From JBJFCE01 sp964437825 (GTDB lineage Bacteria > Bacillota > Clostridia > Lachnospirales > Lachnospiraceae): a DNA stretch of 28,071 nt. The stretch lies in contig CAYTIH010000034.1 in assembly GCA_964437825.1 (NCBI GenBank), positions 1 to 28,071 on the forward strand, written 5' to 3'. The translations under genes and the position numbers were made by a program. This document shows, in pieces, positions 8,045 to 15,236 of the stretch (positions within the stretch are counted from its first letter, which is position 1; the number at the start of each line of letters is the position of its first letter). The notes under the pieces were generated by a model that was not told the DNA's origin, did no database searches, and saw only the letters and a list, made by a program, of their open reading frames with translations.

Positions 8045-8968
8045 TCATCTTCCATATCCCTGCCTTTCCTGTCCGTGACATAATGCCGCATCCGTATCCC
8101 GCATAATCACGGTACCGATACCGGAATTGGTAAATATTTCCAAAAGCAGACAATGCGCAATGCGGCCGTCCAGAATATGTACCCGGTTAACGCCGTTTCT
8201 GATTGCCGAGGTGCAGTTATTCAGCTTCGGAAGCATGCCGCCCCCGATAAAGCCCTCGCTGATCAGATTTTCCGCGTCACTGGCGGTCAGTCTTGAAATA
8301 AAGCTGCTCTTATCGTTAATATCCCTGTAAAGTCCTTCAATATCCGTTAAAAAAGCAAGCTTCTCCGCACCTACTGCCTTTGCAATGGCACAGGCGGCAT
8401 CATCCGCATTGATATTGTAGGTCTCAAACCGGTCGTTCATACCGATCGGCGCTACAATGGGAAGGAAGTCCTTTTCCAGCAGATCATACAAAATCTTCGG
8501 GTCCACCTGCTTCACATCACCGACATACCCGATATCCTTACCGTTCGAATATTTCTTGTCCACCGTCAGCAGGCCCCCGTCCTTACCGGTAATACCGATT
8601 GCCTTGACGCCAAGCTCCTCCACCATGGAAACCAGACGTTTATTTACCTTGTTCAAAACCATTTCAGCAATTTCCATGGTCTCGGCATCGGTAACGCGCA
8701 GTCCGTTTACGAACTCTGCTTCCTTTCCGACCTTGCCAACCCATTTACTGATCTCCTTGCCGCCGCCGTGGACAATGATTGGCTTAAAACCGACTAACTT
8801 TAACAGAGTCACATCCTGAATCACGCTTTTCTGAAGATTTTCGTCCACCATAGCGCTTCCGCCATATTTGACAACAATAATCTTTCTGTTAAATTTCTGG
8901 ATATAAGGCAATGCTTCAATCAACACCTGTGCCTTACTCATGACCTCTGTCATCTCTGTTTTGTTCAT
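8045..8968 (-). CDS. argB: Acetylglutamate kinase
   Basis: ArgB phosphorylates N-acetylglutamate and is usually the arginine-controlled step in organisms that recycle acetyl groups. The 307 residues carry the amino-acid kinase motifs KYGGSAM (34-40), IVHGGGKEI (65-73), a central segment with GITGKDGGLL, NINADDAACAIA near 200-211 and a late GGMLPKL. The N-terminal helix before KYGG (about 8-26) is of the type that mediates hexamer assembly and arginine feedback in other ArgB proteins, so inhibition by arginine is likely but not proven. GGAAG lies 7 bases before the ATG. argD starts 2 bases after the stop, so the two are translationally coupled. Confidence 0.96.
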   Translation of the reverse strand: MNKTEMTEVMSKAQVLIEALPYIQKFNRKIIVVKYGGSAMVDENLQKSVIQDVTLLKLVGFKPIIVHGGGKEISKWVGKVGKEAEFVNGLRVTDAETMEIAEMVLNKVNKRLVSMVEELGVKAIGITGKDGGLLTVDKKYSNGKDIGYVGDVKQVDPKILYDLLEKDFLPIVAPIGMNDRFETYNINADDAACAIAKAVGAEKLAFLTDIEGLYRDINDKSSFISRLTASDAENLISEGFIGGGMLPKLNNCTSAIRNGVNRVHILDGRIAHCLLLEIFTNSGIGTVIMRDTDAALCHGQERQGYGR

Positions 8969-9010
8969 TTTGAATCTTCCTTCTTTCCGTTTGTTCCTTT
9001 TGATATGTAC

Positions 9011-9457
9011 TTAACTGTTAAAGGCAACAATGTTTTCCGTATTCAGTGTAAAATCATAATAATTCAGATCTTCCCGTTTCGTCCAGCCGATCCGCTTCCA
9101 GAATGCATTCCCGATGTCATTGCGTGTAAAAGCAATCAGGGATACCTTGCTGATCTGCTCCTGCTTTAGGGCCTCCATTGCCATAACCACCATCTGTCTG
9201 CCGATTCCCCGCATCCGGAACGCTTCCGCCACACAAACATGATACAGGCACCCGCGTCTGCCATCATGACCGCAGAGAATGGCCCCTACGATTTTTCCCT
9301 CCTCTTCGGCCACCACGCTGGTAGTCGGATTTCTCTTTAAAAAACGTGCGACGCCCTCTCTGGAATCATCCACACTGCGTATGGCAAAGCCTTTAATACT
9401 CATCCATAACGCATACACACCATCGTAGTCTTCGATCGTCATTGTTCTGATTGTCAT
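9011..9457 (-). CDS. GNAT acetyltransferase in the arginine operon (candidate N-acetylglutamate synthase)
   Basis: This is a 148-residue single-domain GNAT enzyme beginning MTIRTMTIEDYDGVYALW. Strand 4 CLYHVCVAEAFRMRGIGRQM (about 68-90) contains the acetyl-CoA pyrophosphate loop RMRGIG, and the C-terminal NAFWKRIGW is the usual GNAT helix and strand. The overall pattern, including GHDGRRGCLYHV, resembles E. coli YpeA. It lies 42 bases upstream of argB and follows an SseB-like gene. Because argJ and argE are absent from the cluster, I infer that it may make N-acetylglutamate, as short single-domain ArgA proteins do in some other bacteria. A protein or small-molecule acetylase with another substrate is the alternative. 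I chose the ATG at 9457 for its upstream GGAAA; an open frame reaches 9520. Confidence 0.75.
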   Translation of the reverse strand: MTIRTMTIEDYDGVYALWMSIKGFAIRSVDDSREGVARFLKRNPTTSVVAEEEGKIVGAILCGHDGRRGCLYHVCVAEAFRMRGIGRQMVVMAMEALKQEQISKVSLIAFTRNDIGNAFWKRIGWTKREDLNYYDFTLNTENIVAFNS

Positions 9458-9541
9458 TGTAATTTCCAAGCCTTTCTGCATTGCGTTTTTGGCACACAAA
9501 GCGCTGCCGCACTGCCCCAAACAGCGGGGCAGCTCCCCTTG

Positions 9542-10102
9542 TCAGGACAGCAGCCCGTTTGGTCCTCCCTGCTGCGTATTTTCATCCTGTGATTTCTTTA
9601 CAGGCTTTAACCCTTTTTTCGCAGCAAGAGCTGCCATGTGTTTTGCCTTCTGCATAACAAGGGAACGAATCAATTCTTCGGAAAATACGATATTTTCACC
9701 ATAGGGATTAATAATAAAGCCTGCCAGCTTTCCGCCGGAATTTAAAACATACTGCGCATATACATCAAAATTCATCACCATATTTTTCAAATTTTCCGTG
9801 ATGCCGCTTTTGGCTTTCCATTCATTCATCTGTACCGTATCAGTAAAAGCCGGTAAAAACCTCTTGCCGTCCGTTGTATTTACAACCTTAAAGCTGACCT
9901 GAAGCTGGGATCTCACTCCCTTTTCCCTGTCCTCTTTTATCTTCTTTTCCTGTTCTTCATCCACAAATGCCGGTGTAATAAATTTGGATTTCATCATTTC
10001 GTTCAGCATCCTGCTTCTGTTTTCCGGCGTATTCTCCTGCTGCAATACTCTCATTGCTATGATTAATTCCATATTCTGAATTTTCTTATCGATTTCTTCC
10101 AT
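9542..10102 (-). CDS. SseB-like protein
   Basis: This cytoplasmic protein of 186 residues has a charged, helical N-terminal part (about 1-60) and a C-terminal half resembling the SseB N-terminal domain family: FLPAFTDTVQMNEWKA (about 80-95) and GFIINPYGENIVFSEELI near 130-148. SseB-type domains are known from enterobacterial enhanced-serine-sensitivity proteins and from ESX-linked proteins; their biochemical role is unclear. The last 20 residues are polar and probably disordered. I chose the ATG at 10102 because GGAGG lies 5 bases ahead of it; an in-frame ATG 12 bases further upstream has no ribosome binding site. It sits between argC (gap 36 bases) and the GNAT gene, an unusual place for this family. 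Confidence 0.6.
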   Translation of the reverse strand: MEEIDKKIQNMELIIAMRVLQQENTPENRSRMLNEMMKSKFITPAFVDEEQEKKIKEDREKGVRSQLQVSFKVVNTTDGKRFLPAFTDTVQMNEWKAKSGITENLKNMVMNFDVYAQYVLNSGGKLAGFIINPYGENIVFSEELIRSLVMQKAKHMAALAAKKGLKPVKKSQDENTQQGGPNGLLS

Positions 10103-10138
10103 TTCTTCCTCCATTTCAAATACAAAGCAGCACAAAGA

Positions 10139-11194
10139 TTACGGGAACATGGGAACCATGGTAAGTCCCTCCGTCTCGGGCAGTGAAAACATCAGATTCA
10201 TATTCTGCACAGCCTGTCCTGCGGCGCCCTTCACCAGATTGTCCAAAGCTCCCATCATGATAATCCGTCCGGTTCTTTGATCAATCTTAAAGTTCACATC
10301 CACATAGTTGCTTCCTTCCACCCACTTGGTTTCCGGGCATACGCCCTCCTCCAGTACACGGACAAACTTTTCGGATGCATAATATTTATCATAAGCTGCA
10401 CGGATTTGTGCCTGATCCGGAAGACTGCCATCCGCCTTTCTGACTAAGGAAGCATACTCCGTTACCAGAATCCCTCTGTTCATGGGTACCAGATGCGGCG
10501 TAAAGTTTACGAGAATCTCTCTTCCCGCGGCATAACCAAGCTGTTCTTCGATTTCCGGCGTATGACGATGCGACGCAACCCCGTATGCCTTCATATTTTC
10601 ATTGACTTCACAGAACAGATTGTTGACCTTGGCTCCTCTGCCTGCTCCGCTGGTACCGGATTTGGCATCAATAATTAAGGTATCAGGATTGATCAGCCCT
10701 TCCTTAACAAGAGGATAGGCGGTCAGAATCGAGCAGGTTGTATAGCATCCGGGATTCGCACAGATTCTGGCATTCCTAACCTGATCTCTGTTGATCTCAC
10801 AAAGTCCATATACCGCTTCCCCGATATACTGTGGACTTTTATGCTCAATACCATACCATTTCTCATACACCCGGATGTCCTTAATCCTGAAATCCGCACT
10901 CAGATCCACGATTTTTACCTTATTCAGTATATCCTCATTTACCAAAGAAGCACACAGACCCTGCGGAGTCGCGGTAAAAATCACATCCACCAGATCTGCC
11001 AGTTCTTCCATATTATCATCCATGCAGACCGCATCCACGATCTGAAACATATTCTGATATACTTCATAATACTTTTTATCAATATAGCTTCTGGAACCAA
11101 ACCACTTGATGTCCACATCTTTATGCCCCATCAGAAGCCGAACCAGTTCGCCGCCTGCATATCCGGTGGCACCGATAATTCCTGCTTTTATCAT
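10139..11194 (-). CDS. argC: N-acetyl-gamma-glutamyl-phosphate reductase
   Basis: ArgC reduces N-acetylglutamyl phosphate with NADPH, the third step of arginine synthesis. The protein has 351 residues, normal for the family. It opens with the dinucleotide-binding motif GIIGATGYAGGELVRLL (5-21), has ATPQGL near 76, and the catalytic cysteine at about 150 in ANPGCYTTCS; the late SHRHTPEIEEQLG holds the usual active-site histidine region. The frame is open to 11344 but the ATG at 11194 has GGAG 7 bases ahead and gives the canonical start. It is the first gene of the leftward arginine operon and has a leader of about 220 bases back to its promoter at 11424-11452. Confidence 0.95.
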   Translation of the reverse strand: MIKAGIIGATGYAGGELVRLLMGHKDVDIKWFGSRSYIDKKYYEVYQNMFQIVDAVCMDDNMEELADLVDVIFTATPQGLCASLVNEDILNKVKIVDLSADFRIKDIRVYEKWYGIEHKSPQYIGEAVYGLCEINRDQVRNARICANPGCYTTCSILTAYPLVKEGLINPDTLIIDAKSGTSGAGRGAKVNNLFCEVNENMKAYGVASHRHTPEIEEQLGYAAGREILVNFTPHLVPMNRGILVTEYASLVRKADGSLPDQAQIRAAYDKYYASEKFVRVLEEGVCPETKWVEGSNYVDVNFKIDQRTGRIIMMGALDNLVKGAAGQAVQNMNLMFSLPETEGLTMVPMFP

Positions 11195-11417
11195 ATATGT
11201 TCTCCATTCCGAAGCGATTCGCTCATAACACACAGACCGGGCATCACCAAGTCCTCCATTTAGACCGGATGATACAAATATGCGGCGCTTCAACGCAAAT
11301 TTGCCCACAATTTTTATTTTACTGTATCTATTTAGGAAAAACAACCTTTAAAACGCGCCTGATTTCCGATTCGACCCGGTCTCTTTCCCGCTTACCTGAT
11401 ATCCTTTCTGAATACAA
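11195..11417 (-). promoter_or_regulatory. Untranslated leader of the argC operon
   Basis: About 220 bases separate the mapped argC promoter from the argC start, unusually long. I looked for a T-box (AGGGTGGNACCGCG), an arginine-rich leader peptide and a classical terminator and found none. The same frame as argC stays open through part of it but lacks a ribosome binding site. Confidence 0.4.
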
Positions 11418-11543
11418 TGCATAATTATACATTTGTGTTGCATAATATGCAAGTATTTTTTTATTTTATGCATTATATTCACTTTTTTATGATATTTTAT
11501 GCACAAATTAGGTATTGCATTCGGGGTAGGGATGTTGTATATT
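11418..11543. promoter_or_regulatory. Divergent argC/argG promoters with a cluster of TGCAT (ArgR-like) boxes
   Basis: Leftward argC promoter: TTGCAT (11452-11447) and TATAAT (11429-11424), spacing 17. Rightward argG promoter: TTGCAT (11515-11520) and TATATT (11538-11543), spacing 17. TGCAT or TGCAC recurs at 11418, 11439, 11469, 11500 and 11516. Three form imperfect palindromes: TGCATAATTATACA (11418-11431), TTGCATAATATGCAA (11438-11452) and TGCATTATATTCA (11469-11481). These resemble ARG boxes (TGAAT-N4-ATTCA type), and the second covers the argC -35 box. Repression of both promoters by ArgR is therefore likely. Confidence 0.7.
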
Positions 11544-11602
11544 ATCTTCAGAGTAATTTTCTATCAACATCACAATATACATATTTTATGGAGGAAATTA
11601 AT

Positions 11603-12835
11603 ATGAAAGAAAAAGTAATTCTTGCGTACTCAGGCGGTCTTGATACCACTGCCATCATCCCCTGGCTGAAGGAAAACTTCGACTATGAAGTAATCTGTGT
11701 CTGTGCCGACTGCGGACAGGGCAATGAACTGGATGGTCTGGAAGAAAGAGCAAAAGCCTGCGGAGCCGAAAAATTATACATTGAAGATCTGACAGATATT
11801 TTCTGTGACGAATATATCGTTCCCTGTGTTCAGGCTCATGCCGTATATGAGAATAAGTATCTGCTTGGCACCTCCATGGCAAGGCCTGCCATCGCAAAAC
11901 GTCTGGTTGAAATCGCACGTAAGGAAGGCGCAACCGCAATCTGCCACGGCGCAACCGGTAAAGGCAATGACCAGATTCGTTTTGAGCTTGGAATCAAAGC
12001 TCTGGCTCCTGATTTAAAGATCATCGCCGCATGGAGAAACGAAAAATGGACCATGAATTCCCGTGAAGAGGAAATTGAATATTGCCGTCAGCATGGCATC
12101 AATCTTCCGTTCTCGGCAGATAATTCCTACAGCCGTGACCGTAATCTATGGCATATCAGTCATGAGGGTCTTGAACTGGAGGAGCCTGAAAATGAGCCTA
12201 ATTATGATCACCTGTTAGTGCTCGGTACCACACCGGAAAAAGCGCCTGATGAAGGCGAATATGTGACTATGACCTTTGAAAAGGGCGTTCCAAAGAGCGT
12301 GAACGGCAAGAAAATGAAGGTTTCCGATATCATCCGTGAATTAAACAGGCTGGGCGGCAAGCACGGCATCGGCATCATTGATATCGTAGAAAACCGTGTT
12401 GTAGGCATGAAATCCCGCGGTGTGTATGAAACCCCCGGCGGAACCATCCTGTATGAGGCACATCAACAGCTTGAAGAGCTGATCCTTGACCGTGATACCT
12501 ACGCTTTAAAGCAGGATCTCGGCAATAAATTTGCACAGATTGTTTACGAAGGAAAATGGTTCACACCTCTTCGTGAGGCCGTTCAGGCATTTATCGAGTC
12601 CACCCAGAAATATGTAACCGGTGAAGTAAAATTCAAGCTTTACAAAGGCAATATCATCAAAGCCGGCACCACTTCCCCTTATACACTGTATAATGAAAGC
12701 ATTGCCTCCTTTACCACCGGTGATCTCTACGATCATCACGATGCGGAGGGCTTCATCAATCTGTTCGGACTTTCCAGCAAGGTACGCGCCATGAAACTGA
12801 AAGAACAGGGCAAGGATCCTTTGACAAATCAATAA
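11603..12835 (+). CDS. argG: Argininosuccinate synthase
   Basis: ArgG joins citrulline and aspartate with ATP to make argininosuccinate. The 410-residue protein starts MKEKVILAYSGGLDTTAIIP, where AYSGGLDTT is the N-type ATP pyrophosphatase P-loop. HGATGKGNDQIRFE (about 118-131), with FSADNSYSRDRNLWHISHEG near 172-191, are the substrate-binding segments. The open frame extends 62 codons upstream through the promoter, but the ATG at 11603 has a perfect GGAGG 8 bases ahead and gives the family start. It is transcribed away from argC from a shared control region. argH, often next to argG, is not present, and argF is also missing from the window. Confidence 0.97.
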   Translation: MKEKVILAYSGGLDTTAIIPWLKENFDYEVICVCADCGQGNELDGLEERAKACGAEKLYIEDLTDIFCDEYIVPCVQAHAVYENKYLLGTSMARPAIAKRLVEIARKEGATAICHGATGKGNDQIRFELGIKALAPDLKIIAAWRNEKWTMNSREEEIEYCRQHGINLPFSADNSYSRDRNLWHISHEGLELEEPENEPNYDHLLVLGTTPEKAPDEGEYVTMTFEKGVPKSVNGKKMKVSDIIRELNRLGGKHGIGIIDIVENRVVGMKSRGVYETPGGTILYEAHQQLEELILDRDTYALKQDLGNKFAQIVYEGKWFTPLREAVQAFIESTQKYVTGEVKFKLYKGNIIKAGTTSPYTLYNESIASFTTGDLYDHHDAEGFINLFGLSSKVRAMKLKEQGKDPLTNQ

Positions 12836-12878
12836 TCCGCCAGTTCTTTCATCTATTCATATACGGATTGCTTTTATT

Positions 12879-12906
12879 CGGAGCGGAAGCGTTTGTTTCC
12901 GCTCCG
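12879..12906 (+). terminator. Terminator-like hairpin after argG
   Basis: The arms CGGAGCGGAA and TTCCGCTCCG pair perfectly over 10 bases around an 8-base loop, 44 bases after the argG stop. The following sequence ATTTCAG gives only a weak U-run. Confidence 0.6.
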
Positions 12907-12961
12907 ATTTCAGTTATCCGCGGGCGCAAGCGCGGCTGTGTGGTTTCTATACCTTTTACGA

Positions 12962-12990
12962 TTGGAAAATTTAAAATGATATGCTACAAT
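12962..12990 (+). promoter_or_regulatory. Sigma-A promoter of the DUF1294-lytTR unit
   Basis: TTGGAA (12962-12967) and TACAAT (12985-12990) are spaced by 17 bases, 45 bases upstream of the DUF1294 start. Confidence 0.65.
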
Positions 12991-13034
12991 GAGATTAATT
13001 GGACTGGTTTGTATCTTTCCCGGAGGTTTGCGAT

Positions 13035-13328
13035 TTGAGGGTCATTTCTTTTCTGGCAATGTATTTCATCATCATAAATCTGATTGGTTTCTTTAGTATG
13101 TTTCTGGATAAGCGTAAAGCCCGAAAACATCTCTGGCGCATTCCGGAGGCTACGTTATTTATCATTGCCCTGATCGGAGGCAGTATCGGATCCATATTAG
13201 GCATGCATATATTTCACCACAAAACAAGACACTGGTATTTTGTTTACGGCATGCCTGCAATCTTAATTTTACAGATTATAATCGTTTTGATTCTGATATA
13301 TCTGCCGATTGAATTTCGTACAATATAA
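13035..13328 (+). CDS. DUF1294 membrane protein
   Basis: This small membrane protein of 97 residues has the DUF1294 pattern: a first helix with YFIIINLIGFFSMFLDKRKA, a charged KHLWRIPEATLF, a second helix with GGSIGSILGMHIFHHKT, and a last helix ending near residue 92. Function in the family is unknown. I chose the TTG start at 13035 because a perfect GGAGG lies 8 bases before it; the in-frame ATG at 12999 overlaps the promoter region and lacks a ribosome binding site. It lies 35 bases before a LytTR regulator and probably shares its transcript, so expression of the two may be linked. Confidence 0.8.
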   Translation: MRVISFLAMYFIIINLIGFFSMFLDKRKARKHLWRIPEATLFIIALIGGSIGSILGMHIFHHKTRHWYFVYGMPAILILQIIIVLILIYLPIEFRTI

Positions 13329-13363
13329 CCAAAATACAAATACATTCATGGGGAGGCTCATCT

Positions 13364-14074
13364 ATGCATATTGCAATTTGTGATGATAATATTGCTGACA
13401 GAAAGCAGCTTGAAAGACTTCTGGCGAGAGAATCCGACCGCCGGATCAAAACCTCCGGTAATCTGTATCTGGATTCCTTTGGAAGCATCAGTGCTTTAAT
13501 GCATGCACCCATGCTCTATGACTTGTTTTTTATCGATTATCACTCCGAATCGCATAACGGAGCGGATATTGCTGCGCTCCTGCGCCAGACCGGCGTCAGT
13601 GCGCCCATTGTACTGTGTTCCGGAACTACCGACTATACAATCTTCTCAGATCTTCCTGATCATATTCTTCATATTACAAAACCCATTCAGGTAAAGGAAT
13701 TATCGGATATTGTTTCCATGGGAGTCGAAATTCACACAAACAGCAAGCCTCCCATTGCTATTCAGGGTGAAAAGGAAACCTTTTATCTGCCTGAAGAAAA
13801 CCTGATCTTTGCCAAAGAACGGAACCATATGCTCTATGTCTACGTAAAGAGCGGAGAAACCCATACTACACTTGGCAAGCTCTCCGATCTGTCCGCTACG
13901 CTGGAAAATAACCCTCGTTTTATCTGTCTGAATAAGACATACCTCATTAATTTGCTCCATATCACGGCAATTCATCCCGGCTCTTTAACTCTGAGCAATC
14001 AGAAAAAAATAAAATTTCCTTTCTGGCAGACCAAAAAGCTTGAATTATACTGGCAATATGCCCAAAATCACTAA
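13364..14074 (+). CDS. LytTR-family response regulator (AgrA/VirR type)
   Basis: This 236-residue regulator has an N-terminal receiver (about 1-118) with acidic pocket CDDN, the phospho-acceptor at Asp58 in FFIDYHSES and Lys106 in ITKPIQ. The C-terminal LytTR DNA-binding domain (about 135-230) shows IFAKERNHMLYVYVKSGE and FICLNKTYLINLLHI, the latter matching the family's usual FxRxHxSxxVN region in a divergent form. The ATG follows GGGGAGG at 7 bases. No histidine kinase or peptide signal gene is adjacent, so it is an orphan here. Its 3' end overlaps that of degV by 4 bases in convergent orientation, leaving no room for a separate terminator for either gene. Confidence 0.85.
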   Translation: MHIAICDDNIADRKQLERLLARESDRRIKTSGNLYLDSFGSISALMHAPMLYDLFFIDYHSESHNGADIAALLRQTGVSAPIVLCSGTTDYTIFSDLPDHILHITKPIQVKELSDIVSMGVEIHTNSKPPIAIQGEKETFYLPEENLIFAKERNHMLYVYVKSGETHTTLGKLSDLSATLENNPRFICLNKTYLINLLHITAIHPGSLTLSNQKKIKFPFWQTKKLELYWQYAQNH

Positions 14075-14910
14075 ATCGTAACAATAATGCCTCCGTCATT
14101 GGCATACATACTGCTGATGCCGGCGGTATCCATAATAACCACATCACGGAACCGGATGCGGCCAAGCAATTCTTTTCTCAGGGTTTCTGCACGCTCCAAT
14201 GCGTTGCAGTGCGTAATAACGAGTCTCTTCTGCTCCGGATTACATGCCTCCCTGCACAGAATTTCAGCCATTTTTTTCATCGCTTTCTTGAATCCGATGC
14301 ACTGCTGAAGCTGCACGATATTTCCGTTCCGGTCACCTGCCATAACAGGCTTGATATTCAGGGTGGAGGCAATAATGGCCTTTACTCCCGAAAGTCTTCC
14401 GTTCTTACGCAGCGTTTCCAGATTATCCAGAACAAAATATGTGCTCATACCATTACGATACGCAATCAATTTCTTACAAATAGTATCAAAATCAAGCCCC
14501 TGTTCCTCAAGCTCCATTGCAAGAAGGGCGATCTGGGTCTCCCCTCCCGAAGCGGATCTGGAATCCACAATAAAAATATTTTTTTCACCATACGTTTCTT
14601 CATATAGCCGTTTTCCAAGCTCCGCACTATTGTGAGAGCCGCTGAGCTTAGCAGATAAAGTGACTACATATACATGGTCCGCATCACAATGATATGCCTC
14701 CATATATCTCTGCGGTGATGGGCATGAAGATTTCGGACAGATCGGGCAGGCAGCTACCTTCTCCAGAAATACCTTCTGATCAAAATTTTCGTCATCCATA
14801 ATGCAGTAATCCCCCACCTCAAGACCAAGAGGTACCCGCTCAAATCTGGAATCGTGCAAATATTTTTCCGGTAATTCACCACAGCTGTCCAATATAATCT
14901 TATAACTCAT
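14071..14910 (-). CDS. DegV family fatty-acid-binding protein
   Basis: DegV proteins bind single fatty acids; in Firmicutes the FakB members present fatty acids to the kinase FakA. The 279-residue protein starts MSYKIILDSCGELPEKYL, and has the family's early SCPSPQRYMEAY (about 63-75), VVTLSAKLSGSHNSAELG (about 82-99) where the Ser and Thr contact the carboxylate, and a two-domain alpha/beta pattern ending VIMDTAGISSMYANDGGIIV. I chose the ATG at 14910 because GGAGG lies 5 bases ahead; an ATG four codons upstream overlaps that site. No fakA gene is in the window. It converges on the LytTR gene. Confidence 0.9.
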   Translation of the reverse strand: MSYKIILDSCGELPEKYLHDSRFERVPLGLEVGDYCIMDDENFDQKVFLEKVAACPICPKSSCPSPQRYMEAYHCDADHVYVVTLSAKLSGSHNSAELGKRLYEETYGEKNIFIVDSRSASGGETQIALLAMELEEQGLDFDTICKKLIAYRNGMSTYFVLDNLETLRKNGRLSGVKAIIASTLNIKPVMAGDRNGNIVQLQQCIGFKKAMKKMAEILCREACNPEQKRLVITHCNALERAETLRKELLGRIRFRDVVIMDTAGISSMYANDGGIIVTI

Positions 14911-14941
14911 AACATCCTCCATGCGATTCTTTTTAAAATCA

Positions 14942-14987
14942 GATAATGTGTTATCGATATTTATTTTATGTAGTTTTCGATACTACA
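14942..14987. promoter_or_regulatory. Two inverted repeats upstream of degV
   Basis: GATAA-TGTG-TTATC lies at 14942-14955 and TGTAGT-N7-ACTACA at 14969-14987. They lie 32-77 bases upstream of the degV start, where an operator would be expected. I could not place a convincing -10/-35 pair for degV. Confidence 0.45.
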
Positions 14988-15068
14988 TTCAGGATATCAC
15001 AGACCACATACGCTGTAAAGATTCATTCTGTAAATATTTCCGAAAAACTTCTATGAAATTAAAGAATT

Positions 15069-15078
15069 ATGATATAAT
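15069..15078 (+). promoter_or_regulatory. Extended -10 promoter before the four-hairpin leader
   Basis: TTGATATAAT-like sequence: TG-A-TATAAT at 15070-15078 is an extended -10 element; no good -35 box is present. It would transcribe the 150-base leader of the next gene. Confidence 0.55.
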
Positions 15079-15081
15079 TAG

Positions 15082-15201
15082 CGCAAAAGAAAAACAAGCG
15101 ACGCGAAGCGGCATTTGTTTTTCTTGCGTTATTAACGAGCAGGCAGTCTGCGAAGCAGACGATAAAGCACCAAAGGTGCGGGCTTGCGAGATGAGTGCAA
15201 G
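15082..15201 (+). repeat. Cluster of short hairpins in the leader of the DUF5721-like gene
   Basis: Four or more hairpins follow one another. An outer A/T-rich stem joins 15082-15097 to 15115-15128 around CGCGAAGCG (15102-15110). GTCTGC-GAA-GCAGAC is at 15146-15160, GCACC-AAA-GGTGC at 15167-15179, and CTTGC-N9-GCAAG at 15183-15201. GCGAAGC occurs twice (15103-15109 and 15150-15156). The cluster lies between promoter and ribosome binding site, so it should be transcribed. Confidence 0.75.
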
Positions 15202-15236
15202 CGAGAAGAATGTGCCAGCACCGAAAGGAAGATTTT

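Noticed and set aside
8045..8153. ArgD start at 8153
   Set aside because: It would overlap the end of argB by more than 100 bases, and the added residues do not belong to the family.
11195..11344. Upstream extension of argC by 50 codons
   Set aside because: No ribosome binding site; the normal ArgC start with the dinucleotide-binding motif is at 11194.
11195..11417. T-box or arginine riboswitch in the argC leader
   Set aside because: I searched by eye for the T-box sequence and a terminator/antiterminator pair and found neither.
11417..11602. Upstream extension of argG by 62 codons
   Set aside because: It runs through both arg promoters and the TGCAT boxes; the start at 11603 has a perfect GGAGG and gives the family N-terminus.
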